Shown here piece by piece: positions 40,150 through 49,549 of a stretch of DNA of 64,000 nt (its first letter is position 1; each line of letters opens with the position of its first letter). The stretch lies in assembly GCF_947504105.1 (NCBI RefSeq), contig NZ_CANNGP010000005.1, positions 62,001 through 126,000 of the forward strand, in the 5' to 3' direction. A model generated the notes under the pieces. The model worked only from the letters and a program-made list of their open reading frames with translations, was not told the origin of the DNA and did no database searches. The position numbers and the translations under genes are program-made. Source of the stretch: an uncultured Tateyamaria sp. GTDB taxonomy: Bacteria > Pseudomonadota > Alphaproteobacteria > Rhodobacterales > Rhodobacteraceae.

Positions 40150-40851
40150 ATGCAAGACCAACACATCGCATCGGCCTTTGATAGGGACCTTGAAGCGATC
40201 CAGGCGCAGATCATGAAGATGGGCGGTCTGGTCGAGAACGCCATCCTGGAGGCCGCCATCAGCCTTGAAACTCGCGATGAAGAGCGAGCAGAGCAGGTTC
40301 GCAAGGGCGACAAGGCCATAGATGAACTTGAGGAATTGATCAATGAAGAAGCCGCCCGCGTGATTGCGCTGCGCGCACCGACAGCGATCGACCTGCGGCT
40401 TCTTCTGTCCGTTATCAAGGTGAGTGCAAACCTCGAACGTATTGGAGACTATGCAAAAAACATGGGCAAGCGCACCAGCGTTCTGTCACAGATGGCACCG
40501 GTGAACGACAGTGCGGGAGCTCTGCGTCGCATGGCCAAAGAGGTTGAGCGCATGCTCAAGGACGCATTGGACTCCTATGTGGCGCGTGACGCCGAACTGG
40601 CTCAGGATGTAATTGATCGAGACGCGGAAGTGGACCAGATGTACAATGCTCTGTTCCGTGAATTCCTGACCTTTATGATGGAGGATCCGCGCAATATCAC
40701 TGCATGTATGCACCTTCATTTCATTGCAAAGAACATCGAACGCATGGGGGACCACGTGACATCGATTGCGGAACAGGTCGTTTATCTGGTCACTGGGTCG
40801 ACCCCAGAGGAAAATCGCCAGAAGGCTGATAAAACATCCGTTCAGGTGTAG
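40150..40851 (+). CDS. phoU: Phosphate signalling protein PhoU
   Basis: A 233-residue helical protein with two PhoU repeats. Each has an acidic metal-binding motif region (ERIGDYAKNMGKR near residue 97 and ERMGDHVTSIAEQ near residue 198). It represses PhoR activity when phosphate is plentiful. It lies 11 bp after pstB and 12 bp before phoB. Confidence 0.96.
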   Translation: MQDQHIASAFDRDLEAIQAQIMKMGGLVENAILEAAISLETRDEERAEQVRKGDKAIDELEELINEEAARVIALRAPTAIDLRLLLSVIKVSANLERIGDYAKNMGKRTSVLSQMAPVNDSAGALRRMAKEVERMLKDALDSYVARDAELAQDVIDRDAEVDQMYNALFREFLTFMMEDPRNITACMHLHFIAKNIERMGDHVTSIAEQVVYLVTGSTPEENRQKADKTSVQV

Positions 40852-40863
40852 GAGACAGAAACG

Positions 40864-41553
40864 ATGTCCGTCGATCAACCCCGTGTTCTGGTTGTTGAAG
40901 ATGAACTGGCGCAACGTGAAGTGCTTGCCTACAATCTCGAAGCAGAGGGTTTTGCCGTGAGCCGCGCTCAGAACGGTGAAGAAGCACTTTTGCTCGTTGA
41001 CGAAGAAATGCCTGATATCATCGTGTTGGACTGGATGATGCCAAACCTGTCCGGGATTGAGGTTTGCCGCCGACTCAAGATCAAGCCCGAAACGCGCAGT
41101 ATTCCTGTAATTATGCTGTCCGCACGATCCGAGGAAGTTGACAAGGTGCGTGGCCTTGAAACAGGTGCGGACGACTATGTGGTCAAGCCGTATTCTGTCA
41201 TCGAACTGATGGCACGCGTTCGTAGCCAACTACGCCGTGTCAGGCCTGCAACCGTTGGTCAGCGACTTGAGTTTGACGATATCATTCTGGACTCCGAAAG
41301 CCACAAGGTCATGCGTGGTCGAGATGAGTTGAAGCTTGGCCCAACAGAGTTTCGGCTTCTCAGCACGTTTATGGAGAAACCGGGACGAGTTTGGAGTCGT
41401 GAGCAACTGCTGGATCGCGTTTGGGGTCGTGACATCTATGTTGATACACGAACTGTTGACGTACACATCGGTCGGCTGCGTAAGGCGCTGACATTCTTTG
41501 GTGGTGCTGATCCAGTGCGGACAGTCCGCGGCGCTGGATATGCCTTGGGTTAG
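40864..41553 (+). CDS. phoB: Phosphate regulon response regulator PhoB
   Basis: A 229-residue OmpR-type regulator. The receiver has VVEDELAQ, phospho-acceptor Asp56 in VLDWMMPNLSG, and YVVKPYSV. The winged-helix DNA-binding domain holds LGPTEFRLLSTFMEKPGRVWSREQLLDRVWG. It is the activator expected to bind the Pho box at 35273. It is the last intact gene before the scar of broken elements. Confidence 0.97.
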   Translation: MSVDQPRVLVVEDELAQREVLAYNLEAEGFAVSRAQNGEEALLLVDEEMPDIIVLDWMMPNLSGIEVCRRLKIKPETRSIPVIMLSARSEEVDKVRGLETGADDYVVKPYSVIELMARVRSQLRRVRPATVGQRLEFDDIILDSESHKVMRGRDELKLGPTEFRLLSTFMEKPGRVWSREQLLDRVWGRDIYVDTRTVDVHIGRLRKALTFFGGADPVRTVRGAGYALG

Positions 41554-41620
41554 GTAAGATATTGCGCTTAACTGGCTGATATGAAAAGTATTATCACAAT
41601 ACAGCATATCTAAAAATATT

Positions 41621-41638
41621 ACATAATTATGATTATGT
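41621..41638. repeat. AT-rich hairpin after phoB
   Basis: ACATAAT/ATTATGT inverted repeat with a 4-nt loop in an AT-rich stretch (41560-41640) unlike the flanking GC-rich DNA. It may end phoB transcription, though no T-run follows. The stretch up to 41738 holds no gene; a direct repeat TGAGACTC occurs twice near 41684-41705. Confidence 0.45.
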
Positions 41639-41738
41639 GAATTCGCGCAGGCCTTGAGGACTCATGTGAATGTCCCTTAAAAATGAGACTCCTATTTTGA
41701 GACTCGAATCCAGGCGAAATGACTATACCGTCTTGGCC

Positions 41739-41972
41739 CTAGACCCTTGCGCATGGTAATATCTTACTCTTCTCGGACACCGTCTGCGGCTTGGGTCGAA
41801 GCGCCGCTTCGGCAATCACCCCTGCGTCGTTGTAATCGTTCTTTTGCCCTTTATTGAAAGGCTTCACGTAGATCGCAGAAACGATCCTTGGCACAAACCC
41901 CATCTCGCGAAGTGTCCGACTGACAAAGTGAGCGCTCAGGCAGGCCTCCATGCCTACAATGCAACTTCTCAA
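41739..41972 (-). pseudogene. IS110-family transposase fragment
   Basis: The product fragment VGMEACLSAHFVSRTLREMG and then YVKPFNKGQKNDYNDAGVIAEAALRP is typical of the N-terminal DEDD transposase domain of IS110/IS116/IS902 elements. The beginning and the whole C-terminal domain are missing, and homology fades after ALRP. The 41973-42165 stretch upstream may hold further decayed IS110 sequence with stops. This is a dead remnant. Confidence 0.8.
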
Positions 41973-42232
41973 ATTGCAGCTGTGAACCGAATGTCCACTC
42001 CTAGAGCGCTCATAAATTATTTCGTCGTGCGTGTCCTAATCCTAGGTTCGCGGATGGAACCTCGCCTCGCCTCTCGTCTCCACGGTCGTGCTTTTGTGAG
42101 AGCAATCTGAAGCGTGTCGTCTCGCCTATCCATTAGCGTGATCAAAAGGTCTGCTTTCGAGGTAGTGACCGGCTCCCCTGAAGCGTCCGGTTTTTTTTGA
42201 GTTAGCCTGTTCTGCAACTGAGGAGACAGACG

Positions 42233-42951
42233 ATGAAGAGAAGCCGTTTCAGCGAAGAGCAGATAATCGGGATATTGAAGGGAAATCAGGCGGGGCTTGG
42301 CGCGAAAGAACTGTGTCGGAAGCACGGTGTGAACGATGCGACCTTTTACAAATAGCGTTCGAAGTATGGCGGCATGGAAGTGTCGGATGCCAAGAAGCTA
42401 AAGGCGCTTTAGGCTGAAAATGCCAAGCTCAAGAAGCTGCTGGCCGAGCAGATGATGGACGTATCCACACTCAAGGAAATGCTGGAAAAAACTTTTGAGG
42501 CCTGGATCGCGACGCAATGCTGCGGTCTGGGCCATGAAAGAGAAGCGATACAATCAAAAGCGCGCCTGCGCATTGGCTGGGATTGATCCGCGTGTTTATC
42601 GACGTGTGTCTAAACGCCCTGAGGACAGTGGCCTGCGAGAACGATTGAATGAGTTGTCGTCCGAGCTGTGGCGCTTTGGATATCGCCGCCTGCACATATT
42701 GCTGAAGCGCGAAGGCTGGCGCGTGAACTGGAAGAAACTGTATCGGATCTACTGTGAAAAAGGGTTAACTGTTCGTAAACGGGACGGTCGCAAGCGCGCA
42801 GTGGGCATCAGAATACCGTTGGTTCGGTCCCTATGGGACCGAACCAACGGTGGTCGCTGGACTTCGTATCTGACAGTCTGTCACGTGGTCGCCGGTTCCG
42901 TATCCTGAACGTGATCGATGACTTCAGCCGTAAATATCTGGCCGCCATAGT
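42233..42951 (+). pseudogene. IS3-family transposase OrfA/OrfB pseudogene
   Basis: OrfA begins MKRSRFSEEQIIGILKGNQ and has in-frame TAG stops at 42353 (where the family has Trp) and 42410 (where it has Glu). OrfB follows as RACALAGIDPRVYRR and on, with the HTH_21 and integrase core start. At about 42816-42850 a palindrome shifts the frame; after it the sequence continues in another frame as PNQRWSLDFVSDSL and VIDDFSRKYLAA. The catalytic Asp in WSLDF is present but the rest of the core is gone. Confidence 0.85.
42816..42850. repeat. Perfect 16-bp inverted repeat inside the IS3 pseudogene
   Basis: CCGTTGGTTCGGTCCC and GGGACCGAACCAACGG flank a 3-nt loop (TAT). The right arm encodes the normal GPNQR region; the left arm is its exact inverse and occupies the place of divergent family sequence, causing the frameshift. 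Confidence 0.9.
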
Positions 42952-43137
42952 GGGCACATCCATATCTTGGAGATGTTGAGGCGGGGCTTGCCGATAGGGG
43001 TAACAAACCTGGCTGAACTGGGGATGTTGACGGCACCGACACTAGTCATCGGCACCTTGGGTGTCGTTGCCGTGGCCGCACATGGGATTGTAATTCGGAT
43101 CACTTCGCTGGCCCTTGTTGCACATATCGGTTTAGCA
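42952..43137 (+). pseudogene. MATE-family efflux pump fragment
   Basis: About 60 codons read LEMLRRGLPIGVTNLAELGML, then GVVAVAAHGIVIRITSLALVAHIGLA. This resembles an internal segment of NorM/MATE multidrug pumps, with LPIG..LAE and AAHGI..QI-type motifs. It begins directly at the break in the IS3 OrfB and ends abruptly. No other part of the pump gene is nearby, so the element's insertion or a deletion removed it. Confidence 0.7.
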
Positions 43138-43260
43138 CGTCCCAAATCCGGCATTGATGTGAGCACACCTTAGGGCTGTTTTTCAATCTGGATTAGAATT
43201 TAATAATGCAACCCACTGATCAGATTCAAAAAAATTTGCTGTATGGAGTCAAAGGCTTGC

Positions 43261-43287
43261 GACGTTCCACACACATTGTGGAACGTC
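43261..43287. repeat. Perfect 11-bp hairpin in the scar region
   Basis: GACGTTCCACA and TGTGGAACGTC around a 5-nt loop. It lies in a 66-codon open frame (43206-43406) that I do not consider a proven gene. Confidence 0.75.
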
Positions 43288-43359
43288 AGACGAACTTGAA
43301 CTTTGCGTTAAAAGCTGGCCTTATCGGCCCCGGCCAAACCGTATATTTCCACTATCGAG

Positions 43360-43382
43360 CGTCAGATCTCCTTGATCTGACG
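43360..43382. repeat. Perfect 9-bp hairpin in the scar region
   Basis: CGTCAGATC and GATCTGACG around a 5-nt loop, 73 bp after the previous hairpin. Both share the short word CGTCAGA near one arm. It could be a terminator-like element or an end of a lost mobile element. Confidence 0.7.
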
Positions 43383-43411
43383 ACACGCAGCAGAAAATGT
43401 CTGTAATAAGC

Positions 43412-43504
43412 CTATCTTGTCGAAGAAGTCTCTATCGCCATGAGCCAATGCCCCGCCGGATCTTCGACATGTTTGACACGTGGGTCCCCAATTGACGTCA
43501 TCAT
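43412..43504 (-). pseudogene. C-terminal fragment of a VOC/PhnB-like protein
   Basis: The minus strand encodes 30 residues ending in a stop: DPRVKHVEDPAGHWLMAIET. The pattern of Asp-Pro-x-Gly-His-x-Trp followed by a short beta strand is typical of the last strand of PhnB/glyoxalase-like (VOC) proteins. The preceding part of the domain is not visible up to 43672, so this is a fossil or a chance short frame. The rest of 43505-43672 holds nothing that I recognise. Confidence 0.45.
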
Positions 43505-43672
43505 CCATCATGCCGCCTCTTCACCCCGACCACACGGGGCAACCATAGGCAAGATCGGGTCGGCGGGACGGATACGTGGGCGTCGGCTTCATTTTCGGTT
43601 CAATGGGCCAACTGGGCAAAACCATCGAACTTGAGCAATACTTCTCTCCGGCCGTTCAGACACGCGCTGAAT

Positions 43673-45661
43673 TCATTCCGGTAGTCCCAGCGCTTTCTTC
43701 TGATCCGCCGCCCACTTCATAATGGTCAGGTCAAACGTCAGAGCCATCAACGAAACACAAATGCCCAGGACAAAATTCTTACCCAGATCGGTACCCGCAA
43801 GCGTGCGCTGCAACTCCTGCCCCAAATCCTGAGTGCCGATGAAAGCTGCAATGATCACCATGAAGAACGCGAACATGATCGCTTGGTTGAACCCGACTGC
43901 CATGGTGGGCAACGCCAGTGGCAACTGAACCTTCCACAGCTTCTGCATCCGGGTGGCGCCCGCCATGTCAGCCGCTTCTGTCATCTCCGGGGGTACGGTC
44001 CGCAGCCCTTCGATCGTGTAACGGGTCAGCGGCACCATCGCAAAGATCAGGATAGACATGACAACAGATGTTGCCGTGATGCCAAACAACATGATCGCCG
44101 GGATGAGATAGATAAAACTTGGGAAAGTTTGAGCGGTATCACAAGCCAGCAACACGCGCTGCGACCACCTCTCCGATCGTGCGGCGGCAATACCAAGTGG
44201 CACGCCGATCAACAAAGCAAGCGTCACCGCGGAAATCACCGAATACAGTGTGATCACCGACCGGTCCCACCAACCGGATAGTGCCACGAGGCTAAAAAAT
44301 ATTGCACCGTAGATGGCAGGCCGCTTGCCGCCCAAGGCAAGCGCAAAGGCAACGACGAAGAGGATGAACGCTGGTGTCGGGATCGACAAAAGGAAATCGC
44401 GGAACGGGTTCAGGATCCAGACATTCAGCACATAGCGAATGGCGCCCGTGGTGTTCTGCACCGGGTCGAGAGCAAGGAATTGCTTGATCAGCGTATCGAT
44501 CTCCTTGCCTTGGCTGAAGTTCTGCTTGCGTCCAATCTCGGCAAAAACGTCGACGAATTGGGAGGTGATACAAAAAAACACGAATACGGCGAGGCCGGTC
44601 AGCAACGTGATATGCTTACGCCACCACGGCGTGTCGCGTTCGAAATGCTCGGGTTGCTTGACCACCCACGCCTTCGACATCCGGTCGAGCGTGACCGCCA
44701 GGAGCACGATGGTCACTCCGATCTCGAATGACCGTCCCAATTTAAAACTGCCCATCATTGCAAGCAGTTTGGCCCCAAGCCCAGGCATGCCGATAAAGGC
44801 CGTCAGAACAACCATGGCCAAACACAGCATGATGACCTGGTTGACGCCTACAAGGATCTCGGTCCGGGCCGAGGGCAGATAGACATGGCGCAAGAGCTGC
44901 CACTTGGTGCAGCCGCTCATGTTACCCGCTTCAACGACCTCTGACGGGACTTTTTGCAAGCCAAGCGTTGTCATCAGGATCATGGGAGGAATGGCATAGA
45001 TTGTTGTAGCCACCGCGCCCGCTGTTGGCCCAACCTTGAAAAAAATCACGGCGGGCAGAAGGTAGGTGAAAAAAGGCAGCGTTTGTAGAACCGACAAGAT
45101 CGGTTTGATGGCGCGGTTAACGACTGCATACTTCCACGCAAGAATACCAAGGCCCAAGCCGATGAAGAACGCCAAAGGTGCGGCAACCATGAGGACCGAC
45201 ATGGTTTCCATGGCGATCTTCCACTGACCGATCAGCGCCGTCCAGATAAACGTCCCCGCCCCCAGCGCCGCCATGCGCCAGCCCCCCAGGTAGTAACCGA
45301 TAACAGCTGCCACAGCTGCAACGGCGGTCCAGGGGATCGGACCAAGGAACGGCCAACGCCGTTTCCCGAACATCAGATTGGCGGTCACGTCCAGCAACCA
45401 TTCCAGCCCTTCCGTCAGCGTCCGAGTAAAGACAAGCAGCCCAAGATCGTCCTTGATGAAGTTGAAGACTGCATCCAGCCAAAGTGCAAAGGGCGGGACC
45501 ATCGCCTCTGGGATACGGAACAGCACGTCCTGCAAAAGACCCAGGTGGTGCAATATGGTCAGCGCAATAGCGAGACCGACCAGAACCAGCGCAAGCTTGC
45601 CTCGGGTCCAATGCCCGATCGCGGGTGCAGTATCCTTCAGCGTGTTTGCCACGTCGGCCAT
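43673..45661 (-). CDS. tmoW: Betaine/TMAO-type ABC transporter permease, fused double domain
   Basis: A 662-residue membrane protein with two ProW-like permease halves. Each half carries its own loop (ALSVLQTLPFFTYLLPAVIFFK in the first, FIYLIPAIMLFGITA in the second) and its own EAA-type motif (EAGNMSGCTKWQLLRHVYLP and EAADMAGATRMQKLWKVQLP). Such fused permeases belong to quaternary-amine transporters including TmoW of roseobacters. The substrate is inferred from the methylated-amine genes nearby. The ATG at 45661 overlaps the ATPase stop. Confidence 0.85.
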   Translation of the reverse strand: MADVANTLKDTAPAIGHWTRGKLALVLVGLAIALTILHHLGLLQDVLFRIPEAMVPPFALWLDAVFNFIKDDLGLLVFTRTLTEGLEWLLDVTANLMFGKRRWPFLGPIPWTAVAAVAAVIGYYLGGWRMAALGAGTFIWTALIGQWKIAMETMSVLMVAAPLAFFIGLGLGILAWKYAVVNRAIKPILSVLQTLPFFTYLLPAVIFFKVGPTAGAVATTIYAIPPMILMTTLGLQKVPSEVVEAGNMSGCTKWQLLRHVYLPSARTEILVGVNQVIMLCLAMVVLTAFIGMPGLGAKLLAMMGSFKLGRSFEIGVTIVLLAVTLDRMSKAWVVKQPEHFERDTPWWRKHITLLTGLAVFVFFCITSQFVDVFAEIGRKQNFSQGKEIDTLIKQFLALDPVQNTTGAIRYVLNVWILNPFRDFLLSIPTPAFILFVVAFALALGGKRPAIYGAIFFSLVALSGWWDRSVITLYSVISAVTLALLIGVPLGIAAARSERWSQRVLLACDTAQTFPSFIYLIPAIMLFGITATSVVMSILIFAMVPLTRYTIEGLRTVPPEMTEAADMAGATRMQKLWKVQLPLALPTMAVGFNQAIMFAFFMVIIAAFIGTQDLGQELQRTLAGTDLGKNFVLGICVSLMALTFDLTIMKWAADQKKALGLPE

Positions 45662-46677
45662 CAACTGGCCTCCAACAGGATATCCAGTGCAGCTGCCCTA
45701 TCCATGCCGCCGATCACCCTACCCCCAGTCGCAACCGGAATAACGGCGCGGGTATCATGTACCAAAAGGCGGGCAAGGTCTTGTACGGACGCCTTGGCAT
45801 CCACCGGCTCCCCCTCCCCTGACGCATTTGCCTGCGCGAGAACACCAGCATGAACCACGCGGGCCTTGTCGATTTCTTCGGTGAATTTGCGGACGTATTC
45901 GGTGGCTGGGTTCAGCACGATCTGGTCAGGCGTGTCGCACTGTTCGACTGCACCGTCCTTCATGATCGCAATCCGGTCGGCCAGACGCAGCGCTTCGTCA
46001 AAGTCGTGGGTGATGAATACAATGGTCTTGCCCAGCAAGCCCTGCAGACGCAGGAACTCGTCCTGCATCTCGCGCCGGATCAGCGGGTCAAGTGCCGAAA
46101 ACGGCTCGTCCAGAAACCAGATATCCGGCTCGATGGCGAGGCTACGGGCGATGCCGACGCGCTGCTGCTGCCCTCCTGACAGCTCTCGGGGAAAGTATTC
46201 TTCGCGGCCCTCAAGCCCAACCAGCTTGACGACCTCAAGCGCCCGCTCGCGCCGCGTGTGTTTGTCCTGCCCGCGCATCTCAAGCGGAAACGCCACGTTT
46301 TCCAGTACCGTGCGGTGCGGCAGCAGCCCGAAGGATTGAAACACCATGCCCATCTTGTTGCGGCGCAGCTCGATCAGCTCTTTCTCCGACAGGGACATGA
46401 TGTCCTGTCCTTCGACAACGATCGACCCACCCGTGATGTCGTGCAGGCGTGAAAAGCAGCGTACGAGTGTCGACTTGCCAGAGCCGGACAACCCCATGAT
46501 CACCAGCATTTCGCCCCGCGAGACGTCAATCGACACATCTTTGACCCCGGCAATGTAACCGTCAGCCCGAATGTCATCAAAGCTGTGGTCAGCCGGCATG
46601 GACCTCAGATACTTCTCGGGGTCAGGCCCAAAAATCTTCCAGACGTTTTTGCAGGAAATCACCGTATCGGCGGTCAT
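45661..46677 (-). CDS. tmoV: Betaine/TMAO-type ABC transporter ATP-binding protein
   Basis: A 338-residue ProV/OpuAA-like ATPase: Walker [26 protein letters not shown], Walker B IWFLDEPFSALDP and THDFDEALRLADR. A C-terminal extension of about 80 residues resembles a CBS-type region, but a degenerate one. The N-terminal KNVWKIFGPDPEKYL is usual for quaternary-amine transporters. The ATG at 46677 is chosen; the open frame upstream crosses a hairpin and has no homology. Confidence 0.88.
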   Translation of the reverse strand: MTADTVISCKNVWKIFGPDPEKYLRSMPADHSFDDIRADGYIAGVKDVSIDVSRGEMLVIMGLSGSGKSTLVRCFSRLHDITGGSIVVEGQDIMSLSEKELIELRRNKMGMVFQSFGLLPHRTVLENVAFPLEMRGQDKHTRRERALEVVKLVGLEGREEYFPRELSGGQQQRVGIARSLAIEPDIWFLDEPFSALDPLIRREMQDEFLRLQGLLGKTIVFITHDFDEALRLADRIAIMKDGAVEQCDTPDQIVLNPATEYVRKFTEEIDKARVVHAGVLAQANASGEGEPVDAKASVQDLARLLVHDTRAVIPVATGGRVIGGMDRAAALDILLEAS

Positions 46678-46718
46678 GGTATGCTCTCTCCTCACCGAGT
46701 GGGCCTCAGTGGCTAAAA

Positions 46719-46749
46719 CGCCCGCCCGGAGTGTTTCCCCGGACGGGCG
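46719..46749 (-). terminator. Intercistronic hairpin between tmoX-like and tmoV-like genes
   Basis: On the minus strand CGCCCGTCCGG pairs with CCGGGCGGGCG (one G-U pair) around a 9-nt loop, followed by TTTT. It lies 26 bp after the binding-protein gene and likely lets more binding protein than ATPase be made. Confidence 0.75.
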
Positions 46750-46775
46750 ATATTGCTCAACAGATTTCTGCGACC

Positions 46776-47963
<1,188 letters not shown>

Positions 47964-48003
47964 CTAAAAAACGGCGTACCTGTGGGTGAGGAGGTCCGAT
48001 TCC

Positions 48004-49254
48004 ATGCGTTATTCCGGGTTCAAGGTGATCAAAGAGGCGCTGACCGGCCACAAGGGCTGGACACCGGCATGGCGCGATCCTGAACCGCAGGCGCACTATG
48101 ACATCGTCATTATCGGCGGCGGCGGGCACGGACTTGCCACTGCGCATTACCTTGCCTCGGTTTATGGCGAACGCCGTGTGGCTGTCATCGAAAAGGGTTG
48201 GATCGGCGGTGGTAATGTCGGGCGCAACACCACGATCATCCGTTCAAACTACCTGCTGGACGGAAATGAACCCTTCTACGAATTCTCTCTCAAGCTGTGG
48301 GAAGGACTGGAACAGGACCTGAACTACAACGCCATGGTGTCCCAGCGCGGCATCATGAACCTGATCCATTCCGACGCGCAACGCGATGCCTTCATCCGAC
48401 GCGGGAACGCGATGATCCTGAACGGCGCTGATGCCGAGCTGTTGTCAGAGGCGCAGATCCGGCAGGAATACCCGTTCCTTAATTTTGATGACGCACGTTT
48501 CCCCATCAAGGGTGGTCTGGCCCAACGACGGGGTGGCACCGTGCGCCACGATGCGGTTGCATGGGGGTATGCCCGCGCTGCTGACGGCCGCGGCGTTGAT
48601 ATCATCCAGAACTGCGAAGTGACGGGCTTTCGCATCGAAAACGGCAAATGCTTCGGCGTGGAAACCTCCAAGGGCTTCATTGGTGCGGGCTGCGTGGGCT
48701 GCGCGGTGGCAGGCAATTCCAGCCGTCTCATGGCCAAGGCAGGTATGCGCTTGCCCATCGAATCTCACGTCTTGCAGGCCTTTGTGTCCGAAGGGCTGAA
48801 ACCTGTCCTGCCAGGTGTCATCACCTTCGGGGCAGGCCACTTCTATGTCTCACAATCCGACAAAGGCGGGCTGGTCTTTGGCGGGGATATCGACGGTTAC
48901 AACTCATATGCCCAACGGGGCAACCTGCCTGTGGTCGAGGACGTATGCGAGGGCGGCATGGCCATCATGCCCATGATTGGACGCGCGCGGCTGTTGCGCA
49001 TGTGGGGCGGGATCATGGATATGAGTATGGACGGCTCTCCCATCATCGACCGCACTCATATCGATGGGCTCTATTTCAACGGCGGCTGGTGCTACGGCGG
49101 GTTCAAGGCCACGCCTGCCTCAGGCTATGCGTTTGCCCACCTTTTGGCCAATGACGAGCCGCACGAGACAGCGACCGCCTATCGGTTCGATCGGTTCCGC
49201 ACCGGCCACATGATCGACGAAAAAGGGATGGGCAATCAGCCCAACCTGCACTGA
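48004..49254 (+). CDS. mgdA: Sarcosine-oxidase-type beta subunit, probable N-methylglutamate dehydrogenase subunit A
   Basis: A 416-residue flavoprotein of the SoxB/DadA type. The FAD loop is IVIIGGGGHGLATAHYL; RNTTIIRSNYL and YNGGWCYGGFKATP-type C-terminal FNGGWCYGGFKATPASG follow. In heterotetrameric sarcosine oxidases this subunit binds FAD and FMN and holds the amine-oxidising site. Because mgsABC and a gmaS-like gene are in the same cluster, the likely substrate is N-methylglutamate rather than sarcosine; sequence alone does not decide. GAGGAGG precedes the ATG at 48004. Confidence 0.85.
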   Translation: MRYSGFKVIKEALTGHKGWTPAWRDPEPQAHYDIVIIGGGGHGLATAHYLASVYGERRVAVIEKGWIGGGNVGRNTTIIRSNYLLDGNEPFYEFSLKLWEGLEQDLNYNAMVSQRGIMNLIHSDAQRDAFIRRGNAMILNGADAELLSEAQIRQEYPFLNFDDARFPIKGGLAQRRGGTVRHDAVAWGYARAADGRGVDIIQNCEVTGFRIENGKCFGVETSKGFIGAGCVGCAVAGNSSRLMAKAGMRLPIESHVLQAFVSEGLKPVLPGVITFGAGHFYVSQSDKGGLVFGGDIDGYNSYAQRGNLPVVEDVCEGGMAIMPMIGRARLLRMWGGIMDMSMDGSPIIDRTHIDGLYFNGGWCYGGFKATPASGYAFAHLLANDEPHETATAYRFDRFRTGHMIDEKGMGNQPNLH

Positions 49255-49264
49255 GGGGCCGCAT

Positions 49265-49549
49265 ATGATCATCAACCATCCCTTGCTTGGCCCACGTGAC
49301 AGTGCCGAATTTGTCAATCTTGGTGCGGCGGAGCTGATGAACCGCCCCGACCCAGAAACCGCCACCCCCGAGGATTGGCATGACTATGCCTATCTGCGTG
49401 ATAACCCTGCTGGCGCTCACCGCGAGTTATGGTTTCATGAGGGTGGCGACCGGTCGATCCTGATCGTGACACGCGACACGACCACGCATGAAATCACGGC
49501 AGTGGAACTTGCCCGTAACAGGGGGCAAAGGCATGACCCAGGCAAATAG
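49265..49549 (+). CDS. mgdB: Sarcosine-oxidase-type delta subunit, probable MgdB
   Basis: A 94-residue SoxD-like subunit: LGPRDSAEFVNLGAAE, then WHDYAYLRDNPAG and the ELWFHEGGDRSILIVTRDTTTHE end. SoxD is a small zinc-binding subunit of the heterotetramer; in canonical SoxD the N-terminal zinc site is Cys/His-rich, but here no Cys is present. It overlaps the next gene by 17 bases. Confidence 0.87.
   Translation: MIINHPLLGPRDSAEFVNLGAAELMNRPDPETATPEDWHDYAYLRDNPAGAHRELWFHEGGDRSILIVTRDTTTHEITAVELARNRGQRHDPGK

Larger units (their letters stand above)
42166..42951 (+). mobile_element. Degraded, truncated IS3-family insertion sequence
   Basis: The left end is probably at TGACCGGCTCCCCTGA (42166), about 67 bp before OrfA. 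OrfA and OrfB transposase reading frames follow, both broken, and the element stops within OrfB where MATE-like sequence begins near 42952. No right inverted repeat is visible. The C-terminal third of OrfB with the last catalytic Glu is lost. Confidence 0.8.

Noticed and set aside
43206..43406. 66-codon open frame in the scar region
   Set aside because: It contains both perfect hairpins, has no ribosome site that I can see and no recognisable family; more likely chance.
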